Shown piece after piece: positions 42,334 through 52,205 of a DNA stretch of 64,000 bases; position 1 is the first letter of the stretch, and each line of letters opens with the position of its first letter. The position numbers were made by a program, and so were the translations under genes. Under the pieces are notes generated by a model. The model did not search any database and was not told the DNA's origin. It saw nothing but the letters and a program-made list of their open reading frames with translations. The stretch comes from Cupriavidus laharis (GTDB lineage Bacteria; Pseudomonadota; Gammaproteobacteria; Burkholderiales; Burkholderiaceae): contig NZ_CAJZAI010000002.1 of the NCBI RefSeq assembly GCF_914271435.1, forward strand, positions 1 through 64,000. The letters run 5' to 3'.

Positions 42334-43419
42334 ATGGCACTGACTTCCAACAAGCTGCCGGCGTGGACCGTGTGGGCACCGCTTGCCGCAGTGGCGATCC
42401 TCGCCGCCGGACTTGGCCTGCCCGGACAAAGCTGGCTGATCATGTTGATGGCGCCGGCACTGGCGGGCGCGGTATTCGCCGCAGTCCACCACGCCGAAGT
42501 CGTCGCGCACAAGGTCGGCGAACCGTTCGGCACGCTGGTGCTGGCCATTGCGGTGACTGTGATTGAAGTAGCGCTGATCGTCTCGGTGATGCTGTCATCG
42601 GGGCCGGAGAAGGCGGGACTCGCCCGGGACACGGTGTTCGCGGCCGTCATGCTGATCTGCAACGGGATTGTCGGGCTGTGCCTGTTCGTCGGCGGACTGC
42701 ACCATCGTGAGCAGGCTTTCCAGGCGCCGGGCGCGAATGCCGCCATGGCGGTGCTGGCAGCCCTGCTCGTGCTGACCATGGTGCTGCCCAACTACACCAG
42801 CAGTTCGCCGGGCCCGGTGCTCACGCCGGCGCAACTCGGCTTTGCCGGCGTGATGTCGCTGCTGCTGTACGGCTCCTTCGTGTTCGTGCAGACCGTGCGC
42901 CACCGCGACTATTTCCTGGCCGAAGGCAATTCGGACGAAAGCGTGCACGCCCCGCCGCCGCCGGGCCGCGTGGCGGCCATCAGCGGGCTGCTGCTGGTGC
43001 TGTGCCTGGTGCTGGTGGTCGGCCTGGCCAAGCTGCTGTCGCCATCGGTGGAGGCCGCGGTGCTGCGTGCCGGCGCTCCCGCGGCGGTGGTCGGGATCAT
43101 CATTGCGGCCATGGTGCTGTTGCCGGAAGGCCTGGCCGCATTGCGCGCCGCGCGCGCCGACCGCATCCAGACCAGCCTGAACCTCGCGCTGGGCTCGGCG
43201 CTGGCGAGCATCGGCCTGACCATTCCGTCAGTCGCCGCGGTCTTCATCTGGATCGGGCAACCGCTGGAGCTGGGCCTGGGACCGAAGGAAACGGTGCTGC
43301 TGATGCTGACGCTGATCGTGTCGTCGCTCACGCTGGGCAGGGGCCGCACCACCATCCTGCAGGGCGTGGTGCACCTGGTCATCCTGGCGGCCTACCTGTT
43401 CCTGTCGGTGGTGCCCTGA
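42334..43419 (+). CDS. chaA: ChaA-type calcium/sodium:proton antiporter
   Basis: A 361-residue polytopic inner-membrane protein of the cation/Ca2+ exchanger (CaCA) family. About eleven helices are visible. The two signature acidic repeats are present: LAIAVTVIEVALIVSVML in the first half and AAMVLLPEGLAALRAARAD in the second; their glutamates sit in the ion pathway in relatives. It lies before, and convergent with, catB. GGAAAAACAGGGA precedes the ATG at 42334; a frame opening at 42208 is rejected. It should exchange Ca2+ or Na+/K+ for protons and help with alkaline or salt stress. Confidence 0.87.
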   Translation: MALTSNKLPAWTVWAPLAAVAILAAGLGLPGQSWLIMLMAPALAGAVFAAVHHAEVVAHKVGEPFGTLVLAIAVTVIEVALIVSVMLSSGPEKAGLARDTVFAAVMLICNGIVGLCLFVGGLHHREQAFQAPGANAAMAVLAALLVLTMVLPNYTSSSPGPVLTPAQLGFAGVMSLLLYGSFVFVQTVRHRDYFLAEGNSDESVHAPPPPGRVAAISGLLLVLCLVLVVGLAKLLSPSVEAAVLRAGAPAAVVGIIIAAMVLLPEGLAALRAARADRIQTSLNLALGSALASIGLTIPSVAAVFIWIGQPLELGLGPKETVLLMLTLIVSSLTLGRGRTTILQGVVHLVILAAYLFLSVVP

Positions 43420-43437
43420 GCGGCCGCCAGGGCCGCG

Positions 43438-44556
43438 TCACGCGCGGCGGTAGTGCGCGAGCTTGTCCTCGTCGAGCGCAAGGCCCAACCCCGGGCCTTC
43501 GGGCAGGTGCAGGCTGAAGTCGCGGTATTCGGGCCGCCGCACGACTACGTCGTCCTTGAGCAGCAGCGGCCCGAACAGCTCCGTGCCCCATGCAAGCTGT
43601 GGCAGCGTGCAGAAGCCATGCGCCGCGGCGATGGTGCCTACGCTGCCCTCCAGCATCGTGCCGCCATACAGCGCGATGCCCGCGGCGTCGCCGACGGCCG
43701 CCGTGCGCAGCATGCCGAAGATGCCGCCCGACTTGGCGATCTTCAGCGCGAACACGTCGGCACCGCCGATGCGCGCGAGTTCCATCGCATCCTCGGGACC
43801 ACACACGGCCTCGTCCGCCATGATCGGCACCACGAAGCGCGCCGCCAGCCGCGCCAGCGCCGTACGCTGTTCGCGCGGCGTGGGCTGCTCGATCAGGTCG
43901 ATGCCCGCCGCTTCCAGCATGGCGATGCCGCCGGCGGCATCGGCCTCGTTCCAGGCCTGGTTGATGTCCACGGTCACACGGGCACGGTCGCCGAGCGCAC
44001 GCTTGATCGCCGATACATGCGCCACGTCGTCGCGCACGCTGCGCCGGCCGATCTTGAGCTTGAACGTGTTGTGGCGGCGCTCGGCCAGCAGGCGCTCGGC
44101 TTCGTCGATGTCGCGCGCGGTATCGCCGCTGGCCAGCGTCCACAGCACCGGCAGCGTGGTGCGCACCGCGCCGCCGAGCAGCGTGGCCAGCGGCACGCCG
44201 AGACGCTTGCCCTGTGCATCGAGCAGCGCGGTTTCCAGCGCCGACTTCGCAAAGCGGTTGCCGCGCGCGACCTTGTTCAGGCGTGCCATCGCGGCGTGGA
44301 CGTTGGTGGCATCCTCACCGGCCAGCGCGGGCGCCAGGTAGGTGTCGATGGCCAGCTTGATGCCTTCGGGACTTTCATCGCCATACGACAGCCCGCCGAT
44401 GGTGGTGGCCTCGCCGATGCCCTCGATGCCGTCGCTGCAGCGCAGGCGCACGATCACCAGTGTTTGCTGCTGCATGGTGGCCATGGCCAGTTGATGGGCC
44501 CGGATGGTGGGCAGGTCGACCAGGATGGCCTCGATGGAAGAGATCGTCGCTTTCAT
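43438..44556 (-). CDS. catB: Muconate cycloisomerase
   Basis: A 372-residue enolase-superfamily enzyme. The N-terminal capping domain is followed by the barrel with the catalytic lysines in NTFKLKIGRRS, metal ligands in VTVDINQAWNE, EQPTPREQR and IMADEAVCG, and the second lysine in ALKIAKSGGIFG. It converts cis,cis-muconate to muconolactone in the catechol ortho-cleavage route. Transcription is minus strand, downstream of catR. GAGAAGGT precedes the ATG at 44556. It lies just downstream of a CatR-type operator and a good promoter, so it should be muconate-induced. catC is not adjacent. Confidence 0.93.
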   Translation of the reverse strand: MKATISSIEAILVDLPTIRAHQLAMATMQQQTLVIVRLRCSDGIEGIGEATTIGGLSYGDESPEGIKLAIDTYLAPALAGEDATNVHAAMARLNKVARGNRFAKSALETALLDAQGKRLGVPLATLLGGAVRTTLPVLWTLASGDTARDIDEAERLLAERRHNTFKLKIGRRSVRDDVAHVSAIKRALGDRARVTVDINQAWNEADAAGGIAMLEAAGIDLIEQPTPREQRTALARLAARFVVPIMADEAVCGPEDAMELARIGGADVFALKIAKSGGIFGMLRTAAVGDAAGIALYGGTMLEGSVGTIAAAHGFCTLPQLAWGTELFGPLLLKDDVVVRRPEYRDFSLHLPEGPGLGLALDEDKLAHYRRA

Positions 44557-44588
44557 ACCTTCTCGATACAGTGAATGTCGTATGCGAA

Positions 44589-44618
44589 AGTATGGGAGCC
44601 TGTTTTTGCGCTGTCCAA
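44589..44618 (-). promoter_or_regulatory. catB promoter
   Basis: On the minus strand, -35 TTGGAC (44613-44618), 18-base spacer, -10 CATACT (44589-44594). It lies 28 bp downstream of the operator centre, as in the catA promoter, which has the identical -35. Confidence 0.55.
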
Positions 44619-44636
44619 GACCGATGATGTCTCGTC

Positions 44637-44655
44637 GCATACCTGTCAGGTATGC
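44637..44655. promoter_or_regulatory. CatR/BenM-type operator of catB
   Basis: A perfect 19-bp palindrome, GCATACCTG-T-CAGGTATGC, containing ATAC-N7-GTAT (the BenM/CatM/CatR consensus) and the LysR T-N11-A motif. It is centred about 64 bases upstream of the predicted catB transcription start. Confidence 0.75.
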
Positions 44656-44662
44656 CTCGCGC

Positions 44663-45586
44663 TCACTCATGCCCGGGCGGGTTGTAGGGGATGCCCAGCT
44701 CTTCATACAGCTGGTAGATCATCGCCTGCATTTCGCGCAGATCCTGCGATTCGTCGAGCATGCGCATGCTCATGATGATCGGCGACACCAGGCTTGGATC
44801 GTCGAGTTCGACGTAGCTGACATCGTCGCGCTTGAGACCGTACACGCTGCTCGGCACAACGGAGACGCCCTCCCCCATTGCGACCAGCCCGAGCGCGATC
44901 TGCAGCTCGCGCACCTCGTGCAGCCGGCGCGGCTTCAACGCGCGGTCGTGGAAGGCAGCGAGCACCTGGTCGGCGAAGCTTGGCCGCGGCGCCTTCGGGA
45001 AGATGATCAGCGATTCCTCCACGAGGTCATGCAAGGACAACGTGGCATGGCCGGTGGCGAGATGGTGGCCAAGCGGCAGCGCCACGATCATGCGCTCCTC
45101 GCGCAGCACCACACGGCGCACGGCCGGGTCGTCGTGGCGGATACGGCCAAAGCCCACATCGATCCGCCCGTCCTTGAGGGCCTTGATCTGGTCCATGGTC
45201 GACATCTCGTGCAGGCTCATCTCGATGTCGGGGTGTTCGGTGCGAAAGCGCCGGATGATCCGCGGCAGCATGCCGTACAGCGTGGAGCCGACAAAGCCCA
45301 CCGACATCTTGCGTTCGATCTTGGCCACGCGCCGCGTCATGGCCTCCAGCTCCGAGGTCTGCGCCAGCAGTTGCAGCGCGTGCGTGTAGAAGAAGCGCCC
45401 CGTGTCGGTCAGGCGGAGCGGGCGCGTGTTGCGCTCGAAGAGCTGCACGCCCAGCACCTCTTCAAGCTGCTGGATCTGCCGGCTCAGCGGCGGCTGCGCA
45501 ATATGCAGGCGTTCGGCCGCGCGGGTGAAGTTGCGTTCCTCTGCCACAGCCACAAAGTAACGCAAGTGCCTCAATTCTATGGTCAT
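44663..45586 (-). CDS. catR: LysR family regulator of the cat/ben genes
   Basis: A 307-residue LysR-type activator. The N-terminal winged helix (about 1-60) is typical, with VAVAEERNFTRAAERLHIAQ and LSRQIQQLEEVLG. The effector domain contains VGFVGSTLYGMLPRIIRRFR, as in CatM/BenM/CatR. The start at 45586 lies inside the ATACCTGACAGGTAT palindrome, so the protein probably autoregulates. An upstream frame to 45643 is rejected. Cis,cis-muconate is the expected inducer. The placement between catB and the divergent catA-benABCD block is a common layout. Confidence 0.9.
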   Translation of the reverse strand: MTIELRHLRYFVAVAEERNFTRAAERLHIAQPPLSRQIQQLEEVLGVQLFERNTRPLRLTDTGRFFYTHALQLLAQTSELEAMTRRVAKIERKMSVGFVGSTLYGMLPRIIRRFRTEHPDIEMSLHEMSTMDQIKALKDGRIDVGFGRIRHDDPAVRRVVLREERMIVALPLGHHLATGHATLSLHDLVEESLIIFPKAPRPSFADQVLAAFHDRALKPRRLHEVRELQIALGLVAMGEGVSVVPSSVYGLKRDDVSYVELDDPSLVSPIIMSMRMLDESQDLREMQAMIYQLYEELGIPYNPPGHE

Positions 45587-45599
45587 ACCTGACAGGTAT
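45585..45599. promoter_or_regulatory. CatR/BenM-type operator of catA-ben and catR
   Basis: A 15-bp palindrome, ATACCTG-A-CAGGTAT, same core as the catB operator (ATAC-N7-GTAT, T-N11-A). It overlaps the catR start codon and is centred 29 bp upstream of the catA -35, about position -65, the usual place for LysR activators. Confidence 0.75.
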
Positions 45600-45620
45600 A
45601 AAAAAGATACTAAATCAGTG

Positions 45621-45650
45621 TTGGACGCCTGAAATAGCCACAACTATGCT
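45621..45650 (+). promoter_or_regulatory. catA-benABCD promoter
   Basis: -35 TTGGAC (45621-45626), 18-base spacer, -10 TATGCT (45645-45650), about 100 bases upstream of catA. Confidence 0.55.
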
Positions 45651-45750
45651 CCGTACCAAGTCGAACGGCAAGTCTTGATACCTCAAACGCATTATCTGAC
45701 CAATCGTTCGATGCCATTGGATACAACGACAATTCCCCCGGAGCAGACAC

Positions 45751-46674
45751 ATGACGCACGCTGAGATCGAAGCACTGGTAAAGCAATTCATCGTCGATAC
45801 CGCCACGCAGGGCACCCCCAACCCTCGCGTCCAGCAAGTGGTGCTGCGCCTGACCACCGACCTGTTCAAGGCCATCGAGGACCTGGACCTGAGCCAGAGC
45901 GAAGTGTGGAAGGGCATCGAATACCTGGCCGAGGCCGGCGCCACGCAAGAACTTGGCCTGCTTGCCGCGGGACTGGGACTGGAACGCTTCCTGGATGTCC
46001 GCGCCGATGAGGCCGACGCCAAGGCAGGCATCTCCGGCGGCACCCCGCGCACCATCGAAGGTCCGCTGTACGTGGCGGGCGCGCCGGAAAGCACGGGCTT
46101 CGCCCGCCTGGATGACGGCAGCGAAGACGGCAAAGGCGAAGTGCTGTTCATGCAGGGCACCGTCTACGATGACGCCGGCAAACCGCTTGCCGGCGCGAAG
46201 GTCGAGGTGTGGCACGCCAACTTGCTCGGCAACTACTCGTTCTTCGACAAGACCCAGTCTCACTTCAACCTGCGCCGCACCGTCATCACCGACGACAAGG
46301 GCCGCTACCAGTTCCGCAGCAATGTGCCGATGGGCTACGGCTGCCCGCCACAAGGCACCACGCAACGCCTGCTCGACCTGCTGGCCCGCCACGGCCGCCG
46401 GCCCGCGCACATCCACTTCTTCGTGTCGGCGCCGGGCCACCGCAAGCTGACCACGCAGATCAACATCGACGGCGACGAATACCTGTGGGACGACTTCGCC
46501 TTCGCCAGCCGTGAAGGCCTGGTGCCGGCCGTGACGCGCGTGAGCGACCCCGCAGCACTGGACAAGCATGGCGTGGACAAGCCGTTCGCCTCGATCGACT
46601 TCGATTTCCGCCTGAATGCCGAGCGCGACAACGCACCGCCGGCCGAAGTCGAACGCATCCGCGCCGCTGCCTGA
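45751..46674 (+). CDS. catA: Catechol 1,2-dioxygenase
   Basis: A 307-residue intradiol dioxygenase. The N-terminal helical linker domain (about 1-100) is followed by the catalytic beta sandwich. Fe(III) ligands are in NYSFF (Tyr), [14 protein letters not shown] (Tyr) and [11 protein letters not shown] (two His). The motif [13 protein letters not shown] is a CatA hallmark. It opens catechol to cis,cis-muconate. It is the first gene of the catA-benABCD unit, driven by the promoter at 45621 and the CatR operator. GGAGCAGACAC lies before the ATG. Confidence 0.95.
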   Translation: MTHAEIEALVKQFIVDTATQGTPNPRVQQVVLRLTTDLFKAIEDLDLSQSEVWKGIEYLAEAGATQELGLLAAGLGLERFLDVRADEADAKAGISGGTPRTIEGPLYVAGAPESTGFARLDDGSEDGKGEVLFMQGTVYDDAGKPLAGAKVEVWHANLLGNYSFFDKTQSHFNLRRTVITDDKGRYQFRSNVPMGYGCPPQGTTQRLLDLLARHGRRPAHIHFFVSAPGHRKLTTQINIDGDEYLWDDFAFASREGLVPAVTRVSDPAALDKHGVDKPFASIDFDFRLNAERDNAPPAEVERIRAAA

Positions 46675-46760
46675 GCCTGACGCCGCCAGGCGGCATCCAC
46701 CGGGGACGGCCGCCCGGTTCCACCAACGGGCCGCAAGACACCGAATCAGGAGACGATTCC

Positions 46761-48149
46761 ATGATCCCCATCCACGTGGACCGGGGCACGGCCCCCGCTC
46801 GCCCGCGCCTGTCGCTCGACCAGTTCCTCGTCGAGAACCATGAGACCGGCGACCACCGCCTGCACCGCAGCGCCTTCACTGACGAGGCCCTGTTCGAACT
46901 CGAGATGCAGCACATCTTCGAGGGCAACTGGATCTACCTGGCGCACGAAAGCCAGATCCCGAACAACAACGACTACTACACCACGCACATGGGCCGCCAG
47001 CCCGTGGTGATCGCACGCAACCGCCAGGGCGAGCTCAACGCCTTCATCAATGCGTGCAGCCACCGCGGCGCCATGCTGTGTCGGCACAAGCGCGGCAACA
47101 AGGCCACCTACACCTGCCCGTTCCACGGCTGGACCTTCAACAACAGCGGCAAGCTGCTCAAGGTGAAGGACCCCGAGGAAGCCGGCTACCCCGACTGCTT
47201 CAACAAGGAAGGCTCGCACGACCTGAAGAAGGTGAAGCGCTTCGAGAACTACCGCGGCTTCCTGTTTGGCAGCCTGAATGACGACGTGCTGCCGCTCAGG
47301 GAATTCCTCGGCGAGGCTGCACGCATCATCGATATGATCGCCGACCAGTCGCCTGACGGCCTGGAAGTGCTGCGCGGCTCGTCGACCTATACGTTCGAGG
47401 GCAACTGGAAGCTGCAGGCCGAGAATGGCGCCGACGGGTACCACGTCTCCGCCGTGCACTGGAACTACGCGGCCACCACCAACCACCGCAAGCAGCAGAA
47501 CGAGCGCGAGGACAAGATCCGTGCCATGGACGCCGGCAAGTGGGGCAAGCAAGGCGGCGGCTTCTATGCGTTCGACCACGGCCACATGCTGCTGTGGACG
47601 CGCTGGGCCAACCCGGAAGACCGGCCCAACTTCAGCCGCCGCGCCGAATTCGCCGAGCGCTGCGGTGAAGAGACCGCGGACTGGATGATCCAGAACTCGC
47701 GCAACCTGTGCCTGTACCCGAACGTGTACCTGATGGACCAGTTCGGCTCGCAGATCCGCCTGCTGCGCCCGCTGTCGGTCGACAAGACCGAAGTCACCAT
47801 CTATTGCATCGCGCCGAAGGGCGAGCCCGACGACGCACGGGCCCGCCGCATCCGCCAGTACGAAGACTTCTTCAACGTAAGCGGCATGGCCACGCCGGAT
47901 GACCTGGAAGAATTCCGCGCCTGCCAGCAGGGTTACAACGGCAGCGCGCTGGCGTGGAACGACATGTGCCGCGGTGCGAAGCACTGGATCGAAGGCGCCG
48001 ACGAAGCCGCGCAACGCATTGGGCTGAAGCCGGTCATGAGCGGTGTGCGCACCGAGGATGAAGGGCTCTACACCGTGCAGCACCGTTACTGGCTCGACGT
48101 CATGAAGAAAGCAATGGCCGAACAGGACAGCAACGGGAGCGCCGCATGA
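46761..48149 (+). CDS. benA: Benzoate 1,2-dioxygenase, alpha (large) subunit
   Basis: A 462-residue Rieske oxygenase subunit. The Rieske [2Fe-2S] ligands are Cys99 and His101 (NACSHRG) and Cys119 and His122 (TCPFHGW). The mononuclear iron site is indicated by [16 protein letters not shown], with the expected Asp and two His. Together with BenB and electrons from BenC it dihydroxylates benzoate to a cis-diol carboxylate. AGGAGACGATTCC precedes the ATG. The stop codon overlaps the benB start by four bases (ATGA). Confidence 0.95.
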   Translation: MIPIHVDRGTAPARPRLSLDQFLVENHETGDHRLHRSAFTDEALFELEMQHIFEGNWIYLAHESQIPNNNDYYTTHMGRQPVVIARNRQGELNAFINACSHRGAMLCRHKRGNKATYTCPFHGWTFNNSGKLLKVKDPEEAGYPDCFNKEGSHDLKKVKRFENYRGFLFGSLNDDVLPLREFLGEAARIIDMIADQSPDGLEVLRGSSTYTFEGNWKLQAENGADGYHVSAVHWNYAATTNHRKQQNEREDKIRAMDAGKWGKQGGGFYAFDHGHMLLWTRWANPEDRPNFSRRAEFAERCGEETADWMIQNSRNLCLYPNVYLMDQFGSQIRLLRPLSVDKTEVTIYCIAPKGEPDDARARRIRQYEDFFNVSGMATPDDLEEFRACQQGYNGSALAWNDMCRGAKHWIEGADEAAQRIGLKPVMSGVRTEDEGLYTVQHRYWLDVMKKAMAEQDSNGSAA

Positions 48150-48637
48150 GCACCATTGACATTGCCGCCGTCGAGGCGTTCCTGTACCGCGAAAGCCGCC
48201 TGCTCGACGACGAGCAGTGGGATGAGTGGCTGACCTGCTACCACCCCGAAGCGCAGTTCTGGATGCCGTGCTGGGATGATGACGGCCACCTCATCACCGA
48301 TCCGCAGCGCGAGATTTCGCTGATCTTCTACCCGAGCCGCCAGGGCCTGGAAGACCGCATCTTCCGCATCAAGACCGAGCGTTCGAGCGCCACGATCCCG
48401 GACACGCGCACAAGCCACAACCTCAGCAATGTGGAGATCATGGAACGCGACGGCGACAAGCTGACCGTGCGCTTCAACTGGCACACGCTGGCGCACCGCT
48501 ACCAGACCAACTACAGCTACTTCGGCATGTCGCGCTACGTGATCGACTTCGCCGGCGGGCAACCGCAGATCCTGGACAAGTATGTCGTGCTGAAGAACGA
48601 CTACATCAACCAGGTCATCGACATCTACCACATCTAA
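48146..48637 (+). CDS. benB: Benzoate 1,2-dioxygenase, beta (small) subunit
   Basis: A 163-residue structural subunit with the NTF2-like fold of ring-hydroxylating dioxygenase beta subunits. Landmarks are [20 protein letters not shown], and [19 protein letters not shown]. It builds the alpha3-beta3 hexamer and has no redox centre. Its ATG overlaps the end of benA, so the two are made in matched amounts. Length is as expected for BenB. Confidence 0.94.
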   Translation: MSTIDIAAVEAFLYRESRLLDDEQWDEWLTCYHPEAQFWMPCWDDDGHLITDPQREISLIFYPSRQGLEDRIFRIKTERSSATIPDTRTSHNLSNVEIMERDGDKLTVRFNWHTLAHRYQTNYSYFGMSRYVIDFAGGQPQILDKYVVLKNDYINQVIDIYHI

Positions 48638-49687
<1,050 letters not shown>

Positions 49688-49692
49688 TTGTC

Positions 49693-50478
49693 ATGACCAC
49701 TCGCAACCGCTTTGAAGGAAAAATCGTCCTCATCACCGGCGCCGCCCAGGGCATCGGCCGCGGCGTAGCACTGCGCGCCGCCGCGGAAGGCGCCACGCTT
49801 GTGCTGGCGGACCGTTCGGATCTGGTTCACGAAGTGGTGGCCGAAATCACCGCGCAGGACAGGCGCGCGACGGCCGTGATCGTGGACCTGGAAACCTATG
49901 CCGGTGCAAAAGCCATGGTCAACGCCGCGCTGTCGGCCCACGGCCGCGTGGACGTGCTCATCAACAACGTCGGCGGCACGATCTGGGCCAAGCCCTTCCA
50001 GCACTATGAGGAAGACCAGATCGAGGCCGAGATCCGACGCTCACTGTTCCCGACGCTGTGGAGCTGCCGTGCAGTGCTGCCCGGCATGGTGGAACGGCGC
50101 CAGGGGGCGATCGTCAATGTGTCGTCGATCGCCACGCGCAGTATCTACCGCGTGCCATACGCAGCGGCCAAGGGTGGCGTCAACGCGCTGACGGCAAGCC
50201 TGGCGTTCGAGCACGCAGGCGAAGGCATCCGCGTCAACGCCGTAGCCACAGGCGGCACCGAAGCCCCGCCGCGCCGCATTCCGCGCAATACGGCAGCGCA
50301 GACGCAGCAGGAAGCCGAGTGGTACCAGGGCATCGTCGATCAGACCATCGCCACGAGCCTGATGCACCGCTATGGCACCATCGACGAGCAGGTCGGCGCG
50401 ATCCTGTTCCTGGCGTCGAACGAGGCGTCGTACATCACCGGAACCGTACTGCCCGTGGGCGGTGGGGATCAAGGATAA
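49693..50478 (+). CDS. benD: Benzoate diol dehydrogenase (SDR)
   Basis: A 261-residue short-chain dehydrogenase. The cofactor loop is VLITGAAQGIGRGVALRA, the catalytic Ser region is VNVSSIATRSIYR, and the Tyr-x-x-x-Lys is in VPYAAAKGGVNAL. It oxidises and decarboxylates the BenABC product (1,6-dihydroxycyclohexa-2,4-diene-1-carboxylate) to catechol. It starts five bases after the benC stop. The frame from 49579 is an overlap with benC and is rejected. Confidence 0.92.
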   Translation: MTTRNRFEGKIVLITGAAQGIGRGVALRAAAEGATLVLADRSDLVHEVVAEITAQDRRATAVIVDLETYAGAKAMVNAALSAHGRVDVLINNVGGTIWAKPFQHYEEDQIEAEIRRSLFPTLWSCRAVLPGMVERRQGAIVNVSSIATRSIYRVPYAAAKGGVNALTASLAFEHAGEGIRVNAVATGGTEAPPRRIPRNTAAQTQQEAEWYQGIVDQTIATSLMHRYGTIDEQVGAILFLASNEASYITGTVLPVGGGDQG

Positions 50479-50495
50479 ATAGCTTGTCCTGCGTT

Positions 50496-50516
50496 GGGCA
50501 ACTTCAGTCGTTGCCC
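50496..50516 (+). terminator. Weak hairpin after benD
   Basis: GGGCAAC-TTCAGTC-GTTGCCC, a perfect 7-bp stem 17 bases after the benD stop. No T-run follows, so it may only mark the transcript end. Confidence 0.35.
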
Positions 50517-51171
50517 GCGCTGCCCTGCCAGTGGTGCTGCGGCGCCCTGGCATTTTTTTCATCACCGGTTTCCGGGGGAAGTTGATAGTCCTCCGCCAGC
50601 TACGGGCGCGCGCCTCCGCACTTGAAAGCAGGCCCCGGTCCGCGCGATTGGCCGCGCTTGCCGCATAGACCACCCTGCGTGCATGCGTGATGCCAAGCGG
50701 CTCGAACCCGTTGGCCGGATTGAACACCACTGATTGACGGTGGCCTCGTCTTCGGCTGAAGGCACCGACGAAATCTCGAGCTCCCCGATCACGACTGTCG
50801 GAGCCTCCAGCGAGTACTTGAAGGCTGCATCGTTACACTTCACCACCGAGCCCCAGAACTTCTCCGTCGTGAGGCTCGCCACCGTGTGCAACTTCGTCGC
50901 TTGGAACAGGATGCGAACGGAGCGTGCCGCCTCAACAGGTCCGAGCTTGCGCCCGAACACGTCCGCCGTCGTTTTTTCGATCAATCCCGCAAGTCCTCCC
51001 TCGATCTGTGAGACGAGCACATTTGAAGCCGTTGGCCGCCGACGGCACGACGCCGACCTTGTTGACGTACTCGATGTTGACGTCGGCCACGCCGTACAAC
51101 GTTACGCTGGATTGTGCCTGGGCGGCACCACATGTCATCGCGGCAGCCAGGGCAAGAATCGCTTTTTTCAT
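50517..51171 (-). pseudogene. Broken betaproteobacterial porin gene
   Basis: On the minus strand from 51171 a normal start of a Gram-negative porin is seen: a signal peptide (MKKAILALAAAMTCGAAQAQ) and the first strand (SSVTLYGVADVNIEYVNKVG). The expected 'SRWGLRG' part of the barrel is absent. After GFK the reading frame continues only to residue 79 and then stops, while another frame carries unrelated text (KLHTVASLTTEKFWGS). No C-terminal Phe barrel end is found. The rest to 50517 is a mosaic of short coding-like pieces in several frames. It is a porin truncated by deletion, perhaps joined to fragments of other genes. Confidence 0.7.
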
Positions 51172-51344
51172 CTACTCCCATCCTCCATGGTTCAACGTTT
51201 TCCTTTGATTGTTTTCAGGCACAGTCACCGCGACTTCCGACGCCCGGCGTGCCCACTACTACAAGGGGGACGTTGCAATCCGCCCCCCCCCTTTGGCCAA
51301 CGATCACCAGCCCGGCCCCCGGTACGCGAGCAAGCCCGCCCTGA

Positions 51345-52193
51345 TCAGAAAGGACGGTCTCCGACGATCGTTGCGCGGTCCATCCTCCGGTGGCACGGCG
51401 GATAGTCCATGACGGCGTAATGCTGGGTCGACCGGTTGTCCCAGATGGCCACACTGTTCTTCTTCCAGCGCCAGCGAACCTGGTGTTCGGGGATATACGC
51501 TTGCGTGACCAGGTAGCGCAGCAGGTCGGCGCCGCCAGGGTTGTAGTCCTGCCCGAAGCGCACGCGCGCCGGCGTGTGGAAGTTGGTGAAGTGCGTGGTA
51601 AACCCGTTGACGAACAGCACCTTCTCGCCAGTCTCAGGGTGGGTCCGCACCACAGGGTGCTCGGCGTCAGGGAACTGGCTCTTCAACGCCAGACGCTTTT
51701 CGATCGGCATGGCGGCGCCAAAGCTCGCCTCGATACTGTGACGCGCCCGAAGGTCGGCGATCTGCTCCTTGACGTGGGCAGGCAGGTTCTCGTACGCCAA
51801 CACCATGTTGGCCCACATGGTGTCGCCCCCGACGGGCGGGCACTCCCAGCACCGCAGGACGGCGCCAAGCGGCGGCGCTTCGCGCCAGGTCGAATCGGTG
51901 TGCCAGGCGTTCTCGTAACGGTCCGGCGGATTGGCGGGCGTCTTGTAGATCTGCACCAACCCCGGATTCTCCGGGTCGCTACCCGTCACGGGGTGATCCT
52001 CCAGGTCTCCGAAGCGCCGCGCAAACGCCACGTGCTGGGCAGCTGTGATGTCCTGGTCGCGCAGGAACAGGACGCGGTGCTTGAGCAGCGCTTCGCGGAT
52101 GCCGGCGAACAGGCCGTCATCATGGATCGCATCGGCCAGGCTGACCCCAATGAGTTCTGCGCCGATTGCGCACGTAAGTTGTTCAACTCGCAT
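51345..52193 (-). CDS. TauD/TfdA family alpha-ketoglutarate-dependent dioxygenase
   Basis: A 282-residue Fe(II)/2-oxoglutarate oxygenase. The facial triad is His98-x-Asp100 (NAWHTDSTW) with the distal His in NRSTQHYAV, and the 2-oxoglutarate-binding Arg follows in HRRMDRATI. Group landmarks VLFLRDQDIT and WANMVLAYENLP are present. Members oxidise taurine, 2,4-D, alkyl sulfates and similar acids by hydroxylation next to a heteroatom; the substrate here is unknown. It is followed downstream by the porin remnant, and preceded on the same strand by the Bug gene, 12 bases away, so they form one unit. Confidence 0.9.
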   Translation of the reverse strand: MRVEQLTCAIGAELIGVSLADAIHDDGLFAGIREALLKHRVLFLRDQDITAAQHVAFARRFGDLEDHPVTGSDPENPGLVQIYKTPANPPDRYENAWHTDSTWREAPPLGAVLRCWECPPVGGDTMWANMVLAYENLPAHVKEQIADLRARHSIEASFGAAMPIEKRLALKSQFPDAEHPVVRTHPETGEKVLFVNGFTTHFTNFHTPARVRFGQDYNPGGADLLRYLVTQAYIPEHQVRWRWKKNSVAIWDNRSTQHYAVMDYPPCHRRMDRATIVGDRPF

Positions 52194-52205
52194 GGTCGAT
52201 CCGTG

